Shown one piece after another: positions 9,404 to 18,025 of a stretch of DNA of 64,000 nucleotides. Origin of the DNA: Candidatus Gastranaerophilales bacterium (GTDB lineage: Bacteria > Cyanobacteriota > Vampirovibrionia > Gastranaerophilales > Gastranaerophilaceae); contig CANQJT010000004.1 in the NCBI GenBank assembly GCA_947624325.1, positions 124,001-188,000 on the forward strand, read 5' to 3'. The notes under the pieces were generated by a model, which saw only the letters and a list, made by a program, of their open reading frames with translations, did no database searches and had not been told where the DNA came from. A program made the translations under genes and the position numbers. Each line of letters opens with the position of its first letter. Within the stretch, counting starts at the first letter, position 1.

Positions 9404-10542
9404 TTTAGTACCTCACCTGTAACTATATTAATTTTTATGGGTTTGAACAGTTTTACATAGAGAATCTGTCCGTCTTTTACCTTAAAATCTCTTCCTTTTA
9501 TAACCGTTTTTATAACTTTTTTTATTTTATTAGCTTCAACTATTGTTGTTTCACATTCGGCAGCACCAAATATTCTTGTTAAAAAATTTTTGTTATTAAC
9601 TGCAGAAAGTTCAAAAATTAATTCCCCGTTTCGTAAAAAATACTTACTTTGAGTTGTGTCAAGAATTTTGCCTATTAATATAATATCTTTTGAGAACAAT
9701 AAATGATGCTCATAATCAACAATATTATTAGCAAATTTTGCCTGAAACATTTCACCCGGCACGGAATTATCGGAACTTATCTGACCCAGCACCATAACGG
9801 GTAATACTGTTTGAGCAGGTAACGTAACAACATCACCATCCCTTAAAACATTCTCTATTGTAATACCTTCCGCTATTTTAGGCGATGTTTCTTCTTTCAC
9901 TTTTTCAAACTTATAACCGTCAATTGCCCGTTTAAGATTTGCCATAAAAACAGCAAGCTGGGCTCTTGTAACGTATTTATCATAATCAAGATACCTTTGC
10001 CTCGGCGGTTCTTTTGCTATTACATTTAATACTTCTGCCTTGCCTGCCGTTACTTTAAACCAATCCGGTATATCATTAAAATCATCATATGAATTCTGCA
10101 GTGCTTTTATTGCATCTTGTTTTGAAATATCTTCTGTTTTTAATATATTTACAAGAAAAGTTATTATTTCACTTCTTGTTAAAGGTTCATCAGGGTAAAA
10201 ATACCCGTCATCAGAGGGTTTTATAATATCTAAATTTATTGCCCGTAAAATATAATTCCATGCCCAATGAGATGAGTCAATATCTTCAAAAGAAAACATT
10301 TGTTCTATAGGTATATTTTGCTGATTTAAAACTTTTATAACGGATACTGCATACTCGGCTCTTGTTGCATATTTTTCAGGCTCAAATTTATTATTAGGAT
10401 ATCCTACTATTAAATCATTATCCGTAAGATTTTCAATATCCTGGTATGCCCAAAATCCGTATGTTATATCTTGGTAATCCATTGCATATGTGCAAATACC
10501 CGATAAAATTAATACTAATAATAATCCAATAATTTTCTTCAT
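9400..10542 (-). CDS. Exported protein with three SLH domains
   Basis: A 380-residue protein with an N-terminal signal peptide (hydrophobic residues 4-18, likely cleavage after T-Y-A). Three S-layer homology modules follow at about 28-75, 83-140 and 150-210, each with F/Y-P-x-x-x-x-T-R-A/S-E type motifs. The C-terminal 170 residues are a beta-rich domain without a recognised family. SLH modules bind peptidoglycan or secondary cell-wall polymers. In cyanobacteria they occur in outer-membrane porins and tethering proteins, but the C-terminus here is too short for the usual porin barrel. It is convergent with the murA-linked small gene and overlaps its stop by 4 bases. Confidence 0.85.
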   Translation of the reverse strand: MKKIIGLLLVLILSGICTYAMDYQDITYGFWAYQDIENLTDNDLIVGYPNNKFEPEKYATRAEYAVSVIKVLNQQNIPIEQMFSFEDIDSSHWAWNYILRAINLDIIKPSDDGYFYPDEPLTRSEIITFLVNILKTEDISKQDAIKALQNSYDDFNDIPDWFKVTAGKAEVLNVIAKEPPRQRYLDYDKYVTRAQLAVFMANLKRAIDGYKFEKVKEETSPKIAEGITIENVLRDGDVVTLPAQTVLPVMVLGQISSDNSVPGEMFQAKFANNIVDYEHHLLFSKDIILIGKILDTTQSKYFLRNGELIFELSAVNNKNFLTRIFGAAECETTIVEANKIKKVIKTVIKGRDFKVKDGQILYVKLFKPIKINIVTGEVLN

Positions 10543-10594
10543 AATAATATAATACTTGTTCTGGTTTATTTTACCAGATTATTAAAAATTATTA

Positions 10595-10622
10595 CAAAAA
10601 AACCGATAATTATTTATCGGTT
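10595..10622 (-). terminator. Terminator overlapping the stop of the 113-residue gene
   Basis: A 9-bp inverted repeat (10601-10609 with 10614-10622) with a 4-base loop. On the minus strand it is followed by a run of six T. The stop codon of the upstream gene lies in the loop, so the hairpin is partly coding. Confidence 0.75.
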
Positions 10623-10951
10623 TCTTGATTATTATTATCGGAAATTTTTTCCACTTTCGATTCATTTTTATCAATGTCATCTTCATCATCAAGTAAAGAA
10701 TGCTTTTTTTTATTTCTCAATACAGAAACAACATTCATGAGCGCAAGAGAATTTAAAGAAGCTCTTAATTGCATGCTTCTGTCTTCATATGGTTGATTAG
10801 AAGATTGTTCTTCACCTTCCATCAAAAAATATTCAGTTCCCTGGCTTGCTCTGTCATCAGAGGTTTTGGCTGCGGTACCTGAAATATCACCGCTTTTAAA
10901 ATTTATACCCCCGCTAATTCCGAGAACACCGGCAGACCTGTTGTCAACCAC
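10610..10951 (-). CDS. Small lineage-specific protein with N-terminal F-K-S-G motif
   Basis: A 113-residue hydrophilic protein of unknown function. Near the N-terminus is I-N-F-K-S-G (about residues 15-20), the same kind of short motif found at the start of four other proteins in this window. The C-terminus is strongly charged (Asp, Glu, Lys). There is no membrane segment or classical signal peptide. An R-N-K-K-K-H-S-L-L segment near residue 80 follows the only hydrophobic stretch. It has its own terminator and a GGAGAG ribosome-binding site. Confidence 0.6.
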   Translation of the reverse strand: MVDNRSAGVLGISGGINFKSGDISGTAAKTSDDRASQGTEYFLMEGEEQSSNQPYEDRSMQLRASLNSLALMNVVSVLRNKKKHSLLDDEDDIDKNESKVEKISDNNNQETDK

Positions 10952-11058
10952 TAATTCTCTCCTTTACACTCTTTTTAAGCTTGAATATTATATAACATTT
11001 TTTGGGTTTTAACAACCCGGCAATATTTAAAAACGTAAACAAAATATTTTTTGCTACT

Positions 11059-12720
11059 TTAAATAAATTCTTTAAAAACTTCAGGTGCTCTTTTCTTGAA
11101 TGCATTAGAATAATTCTGCATTATTTTTCTTTGCATTTCTTCACGTTTTTTAGCTTCCGCAACTTTCTTTTCCGTAACAGAACGATTGTATTTCGGAAGT
11201 AATACACCAAGCATAATAATTGAAAATGCAATATCTGCTATTCTGCAAATATTTCTCAGATTTCTGACCTTAATACTTGAAACTTCCCCTGCTGTTTTTA
11301 AATCGGTATTCTTAATCCAGTTTCCAAACTGTTTTAATCTGTATGATACAGTCGAAGCAAGTTTTTTAGAAGCCGAAGCACCTGATTCTAATACGGGTTT
11401 TGCTATTTCTTTCCTTCTGTTTAAAAGGACAACATTACCGCCTAATAATTCGGCACCTTTTTTTGTTTTAGAAAATGCTTCTATAATGGAAGCTGCACCC
11501 TTTTTAACATAATCACCCAAAAAATATAATCCTGAAAATGATGCAATATCTCTTACAGTTGTTTCTCTTAATTCATTTTCATCTTCAGCACCCAGCATTC
11601 TGCTTGCAAATGTTGATGCGGCTATCCATCTGCATTGATCCATTGTAGGGAATATATTTGAAAACTGGAACATACCGAGTGTAGGCTTTTTCATCATTGA
11701 TACTGCAGCTAAACCATACATCCCGGCAGCCGATGCTATTTTTTTAGCTTTAAATCTTTTCTTTTGTTTTTCATCCATTTTTTGGGTAGTATCTTTTTTC
11801 CCAAATTCTTTATAAATCGGAGCACCTGCCGCTTTAAACTGTTTTCTTGTTATTGCTCTGTTTATTGTTTGAACACTGACAGCTATTCCTATTACAAGAG
11901 CCATACCTATTAAACTCTTTTTATTAACGAAGTTCTTTAATGCAGAAGAATATTCATTAACAGAAATACCTTTTTCAGTTATTGCATTATATTTAGAACC
12001 TATATCCGTAATATCTCTAAGAGTTTCAGTTAAATTAGACTGTGCGGAATTTTTAAACTTTAATATGCTTTCTGCCTTTGTAATTCCAACAAGTTTTTGA
12101 CGGGCATCTTCAAGCAGAATTTTTCTTTCTTTTCCTTTTGAAGAAATTGCTTTTGTTATTTTTTCAACCGCATCCGTAAATTCCGGAGTTTGAGCTTTAT
12201 CAGCATACTTTACCCAAGTCTTTCCTTCAAGACCTTCAAGTGATGATAAAGCTTTAGTAACATATTCTTTTGTGATATTTTCCGCACCTGATGCTTTGGC
12301 TTCGGAATATACACTTTGAAGTTTATCAATAATATTACCGTTAGCCCATGATGAAACAACCTGCGTATCTTTTAAAATATTACTTTTAGGCAATAAAGCA
12401 GCTATAGCTTTTACTACCAATCCGGGCATAAGGCAGTTTACAAATAAACCTGAAAATTCTCTACGGCATGTTTCAAATGCGGCAGCAAGCCCCGTTTTTA
12501 AATCAACAAGAGTTCTTGGTATATTTGTAGAGACAGTGTCCACAAAAGAAACCTGTATCATTGCATTTTTATCAAGAATGCTAAAAGCTTTATCTATAAG
12601 ATTAAATACCCCCTCGCCAAGTCCGCTTTTAAAACTTTGGGTGTATCCCTTTTTATTATTTATATTTTTCTTTTGTGTTCTTAAATTATAATTATTATTT
12701 TGTATTCCGGATATTTTCAA
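11059..12720 (-). CDS. Large lineage-specific protein with N-terminal Q-S-F-K-S-G motif
   Basis: A 553-residue protein with no family I recognise. The N-terminus is rich in Asn and Lys and reaches S-F-K-S-G at about residues 29-33, then moderately hydrophobic helices begin. Possible membrane segments lie at about residues 98-112, 270-285, 335-350 and near the C-terminus (about 500-515), with a basic tail after that. The overall look is an alpha-helical membrane-associated protein. It is divergent from an HNH-like gene across an AT-rich gap. A member of a Gastranaerophilales-type paralogous set is my inference from the motif. Confidence 0.6.
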   Translation of the reverse strand: MKISGIQNNNYNLRTQKKNINNKKGYTQSFKSGLGEGVFNLIDKAFSILDKNAMIQVSFVDTVSTNIPRTLVDLKTGLAAAFETCRREFSGLFVNCLMPGLVVKAIAALLPKSNILKDTQVVSSWANGNIIDKLQSVYSEAKASGAENITKEYVTKALSSLEGLEGKTWVKYADKAQTPEFTDAVEKITKAISSKGKERKILLEDARQKLVGITKAESILKFKNSAQSNLTETLRDITDIGSKYNAITEKGISVNEYSSALKNFVNKKSLIGMALVIGIAVSVQTINRAITRKQFKAAGAPIYKEFGKKDTTQKMDEKQKKRFKAKKIASAAGMYGLAAVSMMKKPTLGMFQFSNIFPTMDQCRWIAASTFASRMLGAEDENELRETTVRDIASFSGLYFLGDYVKKGAASIIEAFSKTKKGAELLGGNVVLLNRRKEIAKPVLESGASASKKLASTVSYRLKQFGNWIKNTDLKTAGEVSSIKVRNLRNICRIADIAFSIIMLGVLLPKYNRSVTEKKVAEAKKREEMQRKIMQNYSNAFKKRAPEVFKEFI

Positions 12721-13013
12721 TTTATTTAATTGCCCTTTACACCATTTGCAATCATATCAATTTAATATCTAAAAACAAATTTTTTTGCTTTTTAATTTTA
12801 ATCTTTAAGATAACTTGCATTAAAAATTTTGACATTTTTGCAATTTTTTTATGCAATTTGCGTTAAAAAGATATATTTTTTATAAAAATTAATACTTTTT
12901 TAATAAAAATGCAAATTTTTTACCTTCAAAAATTCAAATTTACAAATTTTAACCTAAGCGACAAATTTTAAATTTTTCAGTTTTGTATTTGTATCAGACA
13001 TCATGAGATTAAT
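12721..13013. other. AT-rich intergenic region, no gene seen
   Basis: The 293 bases between two divergent lineage-specific genes are almost only A and T, with repeated AAATTTTT-like words. They must hold two divergent promoters, but no clear -35/-10 pair stands out. No open frame or structured RNA is supported. Confidence 0.5.
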
Positions 13014-14144
13014 ATGAGAATACAACCTGTTTTCCTCCAAAACAGTTATCAGACTAAGGGGAAAATTACAAAAAATAATACTCCTAATCAAATGCAGGAT
13101 TTTAAACTTGCAGAAATAAGTAATGCCTTTTATTATCCCGTTAATTTTACTTCAAGAAAAAAAAGAACTCATGAAACAACAATACCCAAACTTGCAGAAC
13201 GTTCGGGCAATTTTATATTATCAAAAATTTCAGATATTCCTTGCCCTGCTTGCGGTAAATTATTAATTTCCCCAAAAGAATATGAAAAATTTTGCAAAGA
13301 ACTTGCTAAAGTTCCTCCGGATGAATATTTGGAATTCTTAGGCAATTACACAAAATATATGCGTCCCGTGGAAGAACAGGTTTACCATGAATTATGTAAT
13401 TTTTCATCCTCCCTTGGAAATACCGAAGGGGCTAAAGATATAAGAACTTTGGTGGTTATGTTAAGAGATGAAAAACTTCCTGTCTTACAAGAAATTCAAT
13501 TAAAACTTATTAACAAAATGAAAGCTTTAGCTCACACTCTTCCTGAAGATGAAAAAAACATTTTATTAGCAAAAGTAGATTCTTTAAAATCAATAATTAA
13601 AAACAAAAAAACAATGGCCCCTTTCAGAAGAAAAATAATGCTTGATGAAATCAGCCAAATTGAAATTAAAAATCCTCATAAGTATAAAAAATTACAAGCA
13701 ATTGCTAAAAAGTTTCCGACTTCAACAGATATGTCGGTTGCATGGTTCGTTAAATACTCCGGAAAAAATAAAAACGGAGTTGATTGGGATTCCTATACAA
13801 TAGCTACAAGGCTTTTATCATACTCAAATACCGACCACTTTATTCCTTACAGCGAAGACAATAAAAGAAATGATATAGGTAACTATCTGCCTATGCATGA
13901 AGCATGTAATGTAGAAAAAAGTAATTATAACCCGAACTACTGGCTCAGCAGAAAACCGGAAAGAGTGCAATATCTTCAAACTTTTTTTGATTACTGTAAT
14001 ATGCTTATTAAAACAAGAAGAGTTAATAAAAAGAAATACAGAAAATATGTTGCATATGCAACAGAAAATATAGCGGAAGCCACCAAGGGGCAGGTTATAT
14101 TAAATAATAACCAAACACCCGAAACAAATCCTTTTATGCAATAA
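13014..14144 (+). CDS. HNH-like nuclease-fold protein with N-terminal N-F-T-S motif
   Basis: A 376-residue protein. Its first 45 residues resemble the Asn/Gln-rich leaders of other lineage-specific proteins here and end in V-N-F-T-S-R. A C-P-A-C zinc knuckle lies at about residues 77-80. A late block, about residues 275-305, reads D-H-F-I-P-Y-S, then N-Y-L-P-M-H-E-A-C-N-V-E-K. Asp-His, Asn, His and Cys-Asn-x-x-K in this order fit the beta-beta-alpha metal site of HNH endonucleases, with a long helical insertion between knuckle and core. Whether it cuts DNA, and whether it acts inside or outside the cell, cannot be told. No immunity gene is evident. Confidence 0.55.
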   Translation: MRIQPVFLQNSYQTKGKITKNNTPNQMQDFKLAEISNAFYYPVNFTSRKKRTHETTIPKLAERSGNFILSKISDIPCPACGKLLISPKEYEKFCKELAKVPPDEYLEFLGNYTKYMRPVEEQVYHELCNFSSSLGNTEGAKDIRTLVVMLRDEKLPVLQEIQLKLINKMKALAHTLPEDEKNILLAKVDSLKSIIKNKKTMAPFRRKIMLDEISQIEIKNPHKYKKLQAIAKKFPTSTDMSVAWFVKYSGKNKNGVDWDSYTIATRLLSYSNTDHFIPYSEDNKRNDIGNYLPMHEACNVEKSNYNPNYWLSRKPERVQYLQTFFDYCNMLIKTRRVNKKKYRKYVAYATENIAEATKGQVILNNNQTPETNPFMQ

Positions 14145-15147
14145 CATCATATTGTCTTATAGATTGACTTGCCGCTTTTCTTTTTGAAAGAATTCCCATT
14201 GTCTTACTTTTCTTAGGCGGATGATTTGGGGAAGTTTTTGCAATATTCGGATCTCTAAGGGTATATATTTCTTCTACCCTTGCACTTAAGGCTGAGGGCG
14301 ATTTTTTATATAATGATGCAGCATAATCCATTTCAGGGTCTTTAATTCCGTTTGAATTTTTTATCCAAAATTTTGCAGCTTCTTTATATGCATCTTGTTC
14401 CTCTCTTACAGAGGTATATGCATCTTTATCAGAGGCATGAACACTTTCATGAACAAGATATGCCGCAATAACTTCAGGTGCAGCATAAATATGAGTATCT
14501 GATACCGTTATACCTTTTTTGTAATTTTCATATTGAGCTATATTGCCGGTTCCGCCCATTGATGCGGTTTTCCCGAAACAAAATTGCACATCCGATATCT
14601 TCGACATATACTCACTTCCTAAATAATCCGCTGTTATTTGTAGTGCTTTCTTTAAATTTTCAGATGCATACAGGTCTTTTTCAATTCTTGCTTTTTGAGG
14701 TGAATACACTGCAAGCAGGCTATTTTTAGCTTCCATTATATTCCTTTTAGCTAAATCATTACCTTTATCAATTTCTATAGCTTTTTCATATGCCGTTATT
14801 GAATTTTTATATAAACCGTCTTTTCTTAAAGCATCACCGTAATCAATCCAAGCATCACTATCATTGGGAGCTTCGTCCAAATATTTTTTATAGTTGTCTT
14901 GTGCGGATTTATAGCTCTTAATATTTAAAAAGGCTTTGCCCAATTTTCTGTATACTATTATGTTATCAGGATTTTTATTTTTCGCTTGTATATATATATT
15001 TAAAGCATCTTCAGGTCGATTTTCGTTAAGTGCTTTATCACCTTGCTCCAACAATTCCGTTACATCTTCACCTTTAAACGGGACTGTTTTTCCGGATGAA
15101 AATGTATAATTTCTATTTATGCCTGTATAAGTTTTTATTGAAAGCAC
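14134..15147 (-). CDS. TPR protein with HExxH zincin-like domain
   Basis: A 337-residue protein. Its N-terminus carries V-P-F-K-G-E-D (about residues 22-28). Tetratricopeptide repeats follow at about 30-150. A C-terminal domain then contains H-E-S-V-H (about residue 233) with a downstream E-E-x-D-A-Y-x-E-A helix, the arrangement of a gluzincin-type zinc peptidase. The tail is basic and Ser/Lys-rich. There is no standard signal peptide, so secretion, if any, would depend on another route. It overlaps the convergent HNH-like gene by 11 bases. The catalytic assignment rests on the motif only. Confidence 0.6.
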   Translation of the reverse strand: MLSIKTYTGINRNYTFSSGKTVPFKGEDVTELLEQGDKALNENRPEDALNIYIQAKNKNPDNIIVYRKLGKAFLNIKSYKSAQDNYKKYLDEAPNDSDAWIDYGDALRKDGLYKNSITAYEKAIEIDKGNDLAKRNIMEAKNSLLAVYSPQKARIEKDLYASENLKKALQITADYLGSEYMSKISDVQFCFGKTASMGGTGNIAQYENYKKGITVSDTHIYAAPEVIAAYLVHESVHASDKDAYTSVREEQDAYKEAAKFWIKNSNGIKDPEMDYAASLYKKSPSALSARVEEIYTLRDPNIAKTSPNHPPKKSKTMGILSKRKAASQSIRQYDVIA

Positions 15148-15224
15148 ACTACTACCTTTCGCTTATCCATGCAAAAAATATGAATATTTTTTATTGATAG
15201 AAAAAGTAAATTTATTAAGATTTA

Positions 15225-16958
15225 TTAATTAAATAATTCAAGAATTTTATTAACCGCCTCATCAGGAGTTATATTTATAACTTCACCCGTTGCTCTGTTT
15301 TTAAATTCAACAAGATTATCTTTTATTGTTCTGCCGACTGTAATTCTATACGGGATACCTATTAAATCGGCATCTTTAAGTTTAACCCCTGCCCTTTCGG
15401 GTCTGTCATCAATTAAAACTTCAATTTTATTATCCGAAAGTTTTTTATAAATTTCTTCAGCTACTTTCATTTGAGTTTCATCCTGATCACTAACAGGAAC
15501 AACTGTTACAGTATAAGGAGCAATCGATAAAGGCCAGATAATTCCGTATTCATCATGATGTCTTTCAACAGCAGCTGCTGCGGTTCTTGAAATGCCTATT
15601 CCGTAACATCCCATAATAAAAGGCTTTTCTTCTCCGTCTTTATCGGTAAATACTGCATTCATTGCCTTAGAATACTTTGTTCCGAGCTTAAATATATTCC
15701 CAACCTCTATACCTTTTGTTACTTTTAAATCGCTTCCGCATTCCGTACATTTATCATTTTCTTCTACAAGTCTGATATCTGCCGTTTTTTGAGGAAGTTG
15801 AACATCCTTACCCCAGTTTGCCCCAACAAGATGTTTATCATTTTGATTTATACCGATTACAAAATTTTTCAGCTCTTTTACTGTTTCATCAGCTATAAAT
15901 TCAATATTTTTTAATCCTTCAGGTCCAATAAATCCTGCTACGGCATTAAAACCTGAATTTGACATTATTTCTTCAATTTCAGCCGATGATGCTATTCTGA
16001 CATCATTACCCTGAAATGCATTCATTAATTTTGTTTCTTCAACGGTTTTATCACCTCTGATTAAAGCACCGACATATTTCCCGTCTACAACATATATTAA
16101 ACACTTGCATATTACAGAAGCCGGTACATTTAGATATTCCGCAAGTTCTTCTATTGAGTGAGTATTTGGTGTATCTGTTATTTCGGATTTCGTAAATCCG
16201 CCATCTGTTACGGCTTCTTTTAAAATTGAAACGGCATGATTGGAATTAGCGCTGTATCCGCATTTTGTACAATAAAATACATCATTTTCACCTGCATTAT
16301 TCTCTGCTTTTTCGTTTACCAGCACCATAAATTCATGTGAAACACTTCCGCCGATTGCACCCGAATCAGATTGAACCATTTTTGTTTCTAAACCGCATCT
16401 TTCAAATATTTTTTTATATGCCTGAGCCATTATTTCATATGATTTATCAAGTCCTTTTTCATCAGCATCAAAGCTGTAGGCATCTTTCATTATAAATTCT
16501 CTGCCTCTCAATAAGCCAAATCTTGGTCTGATTTCGTCTCTGAATTTTGACTGAATTTGATATAAATTAACAGGCAGTTGTTTATATGAGTGAATACCTT
16601 CTCTGGCAACGGATGTTATTACTTCTTCATGAGTAGGGCCTAAACACATCTCACGATTATGTCTGTCTTTAAGGCGCATAAGTTCTTTACCGTACACATC
16701 CCATCTGCCCGATTCCTGCCACAATTCGGAAGGCTGTACAAACGGCATTAAAAGCTCCTGAGCACCTGCTTTATCCATTTCTTCACGAACTATATTTTCT
16801 ATTTTCTTAAGCACTCGCCACATTAAGGGCAGATAATTATATACTCCGTTCGCAAGCTTTCTTATATATCCTGCTCTTACCAGCAATTTATGGCTCATAA
16901 CTTCGGCATCCGACGGGAATTCCCTTAACGTTTGCACAAAAAGATTTGACATTCTCAT
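15225..16958 (-). CDS. proS: Prolyl-tRNA synthetase
   Basis: A 577-residue bacterial-type class II synthetase. Motif 1 and motif 2 (F-R-D-E-I-R-P-R-F-G-L-L-R-x-R-E-F) are at about residues 135-155. A YbaK-like insertion (about 220-390) edits mischarged alanyl-tRNA, and motif 3 (G-C-Y-G-I-G-I-S-R) is at about 440. An anticodon-binding domain closes the protein. It is the last gene of the minus-strand run that includes the two-component signalling genes, 53 bases after the HD-GYP regulator. Length and domain order are normal for the long bacterial form. Confidence 0.97.
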   Translation of the reverse strand: MRMSNLFVQTLREFPSDAEVMSHKLLVRAGYIRKLANGVYNYLPLMWRVLKKIENIVREEMDKAGAQELLMPFVQPSELWQESGRWDVYGKELMRLKDRHNREMCLGPTHEEVITSVAREGIHSYKQLPVNLYQIQSKFRDEIRPRFGLLRGREFIMKDAYSFDADEKGLDKSYEIMAQAYKKIFERCGLETKMVQSDSGAIGGSVSHEFMVLVNEKAENNAGENDVFYCTKCGYSANSNHAVSILKEAVTDGGFTKSEITDTPNTHSIEELAEYLNVPASVICKCLIYVVDGKYVGALIRGDKTVEETKLMNAFQGNDVRIASSAEIEEIMSNSGFNAVAGFIGPEGLKNIEFIADETVKELKNFVIGINQNDKHLVGANWGKDVQLPQKTADIRLVEENDKCTECGSDLKVTKGIEVGNIFKLGTKYSKAMNAVFTDKDGEEKPFIMGCYGIGISRTAAAAVERHHDEYGIIWPLSIAPYTVTVVPVSDQDETQMKVAEEIYKKLSDNKIEVLIDDRPERAGVKLKDADLIGIPYRITVGRTIKDNLVEFKNRATGEVINITPDEAVNKILELFN

Positions 16959-17011
16959 ATAAAATTTTCCTCAATACTATAATTTACATTATAATATTAT
17001 CACAAAAAATT

Positions 17012-18025
17012 TTATGCTTTATTCCAAGTCTGTCTTTCCAGTTCCTTTAATTCTCTTATACAAGAGGGAAGTATCTGCTCAAAACATTCTACAACTATAG
17101 GATCAAATTGTTTTCCTGAAAGTTCTTTAATTTTTGCAAGAGCTTCAGATGGAACTATTTGTCTTCTGTATATTTTGGGTGTAACCATTGAATCAAATGC
17201 ATCTGCAACTGCTATAATTCTTGACCCGATTGGTATTTCATCACCCTTTTTACCATAAGGATAACCTGTTCCGTCATAAAATTCATGATGAAATTTAATA
17301 ATTTCAACAACATCACTTAACTGTTTTATATCATCCAAAATTTTTACACTATGATGAACGTGTTTTTTAATTTCATCATATTCTTCGGGAGTTAATTTTT
17401 CTACCTTGGCTAAAATATCATCAGAAACTCCAATCATACCGATGTCATGCAAAAGACCTGCAAGTTCAATTTTCCCGGTTGTCATCTGGCTTAAATGAAG
17501 TGCTTTTGCCATCTTTACAGCATAAAATGTAACTCTTCTGCTTCTTCCCAATGTATATGAATCTTTTGCATCCAATGCTTCCACAATTGCAGTAATTGTT
17601 CCGGAAAATAATTCTTTTAAGTCGTTAATTAGTGAAGTATTATCATATTTTAACTGCCAATACTCTAAAGCATTTTCAACTATTAACTGCATTTCATCAG
17701 GATTATATGGTTTTTTTATGTATCTGTATATTTTCGCATAGTTTATTGCATCAATAAGTATTCCTGCATCAGTATAAGCTGTTACGAGAAGCCTCATTGT
17801 ATCGGGCGAGAGTTCATAACTTCTTTTTAAAAATTCAACCCCATCCATTTCAGGCATTTTATGGTCTGAAAGTATACAATTAAAATGTTCTTGTTTGAGT
17901 ATATCTAAAGCTGCTAAAGGTGATGTTGATTTTACTATATCATATTTACCTCTCAAAGTTCTGTATAACAGAGCCAAGTTATCGGGTTCATCATCAACAA
18001 TCAATATTTTATATTTATTATCCAT
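17012..18025 (-). CDS. Response regulator with HD-GYP phosphodiesterase domain
   Basis: A 337-residue protein. A receiver domain (about residues 1-120) has D-D acidic residues at 11-12, the phospho-acceptor in L-S-D-H-K-M-P-E-M-D-G (about 54) and a conserved K-K-P. An HD-GYP domain (about 145-320) has L-L-H-D-I-G, H-H-S-V, H-H-E and D-G-T-G-Y-P motifs. HD-GYP domains hydrolyse cyclic di-GMP. Here the G-Y-P signature and metal-binding His/Asp residues look complete, so activity is expected. Its start overlaps the upstream histidine kinase by 8 bases, so the two form a cognate pair. Confidence 0.92.
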   Translation of the reverse strand: MDNKYKILIVDDEPDNLALLYRTLRGKYDIVKSTSPLAALDILKQEHFNCILSDHKMPEMDGVEFLKRSYELSPDTMRLLVTAYTDAGILIDAINYAKIYRYIKKPYNPDEMQLIVENALEYWQLKYDNTSLINDLKELFSGTITAIVEALDAKDSYTLGRSRRVTFYAVKMAKALHLSQMTTGKIELAGLLHDIGMIGVSDDILAKVEKLTPEEYDEIKKHVHHSVKILDDIKQLSDVVEIIKFHHEFYDGTGYPYGKKGDEIPIGSRIIAVADAFDSMVTPKIYRRQIVPSEALAKIKELSGKQFDPIVVECFEQILPSCIRELKELERQTWNKA

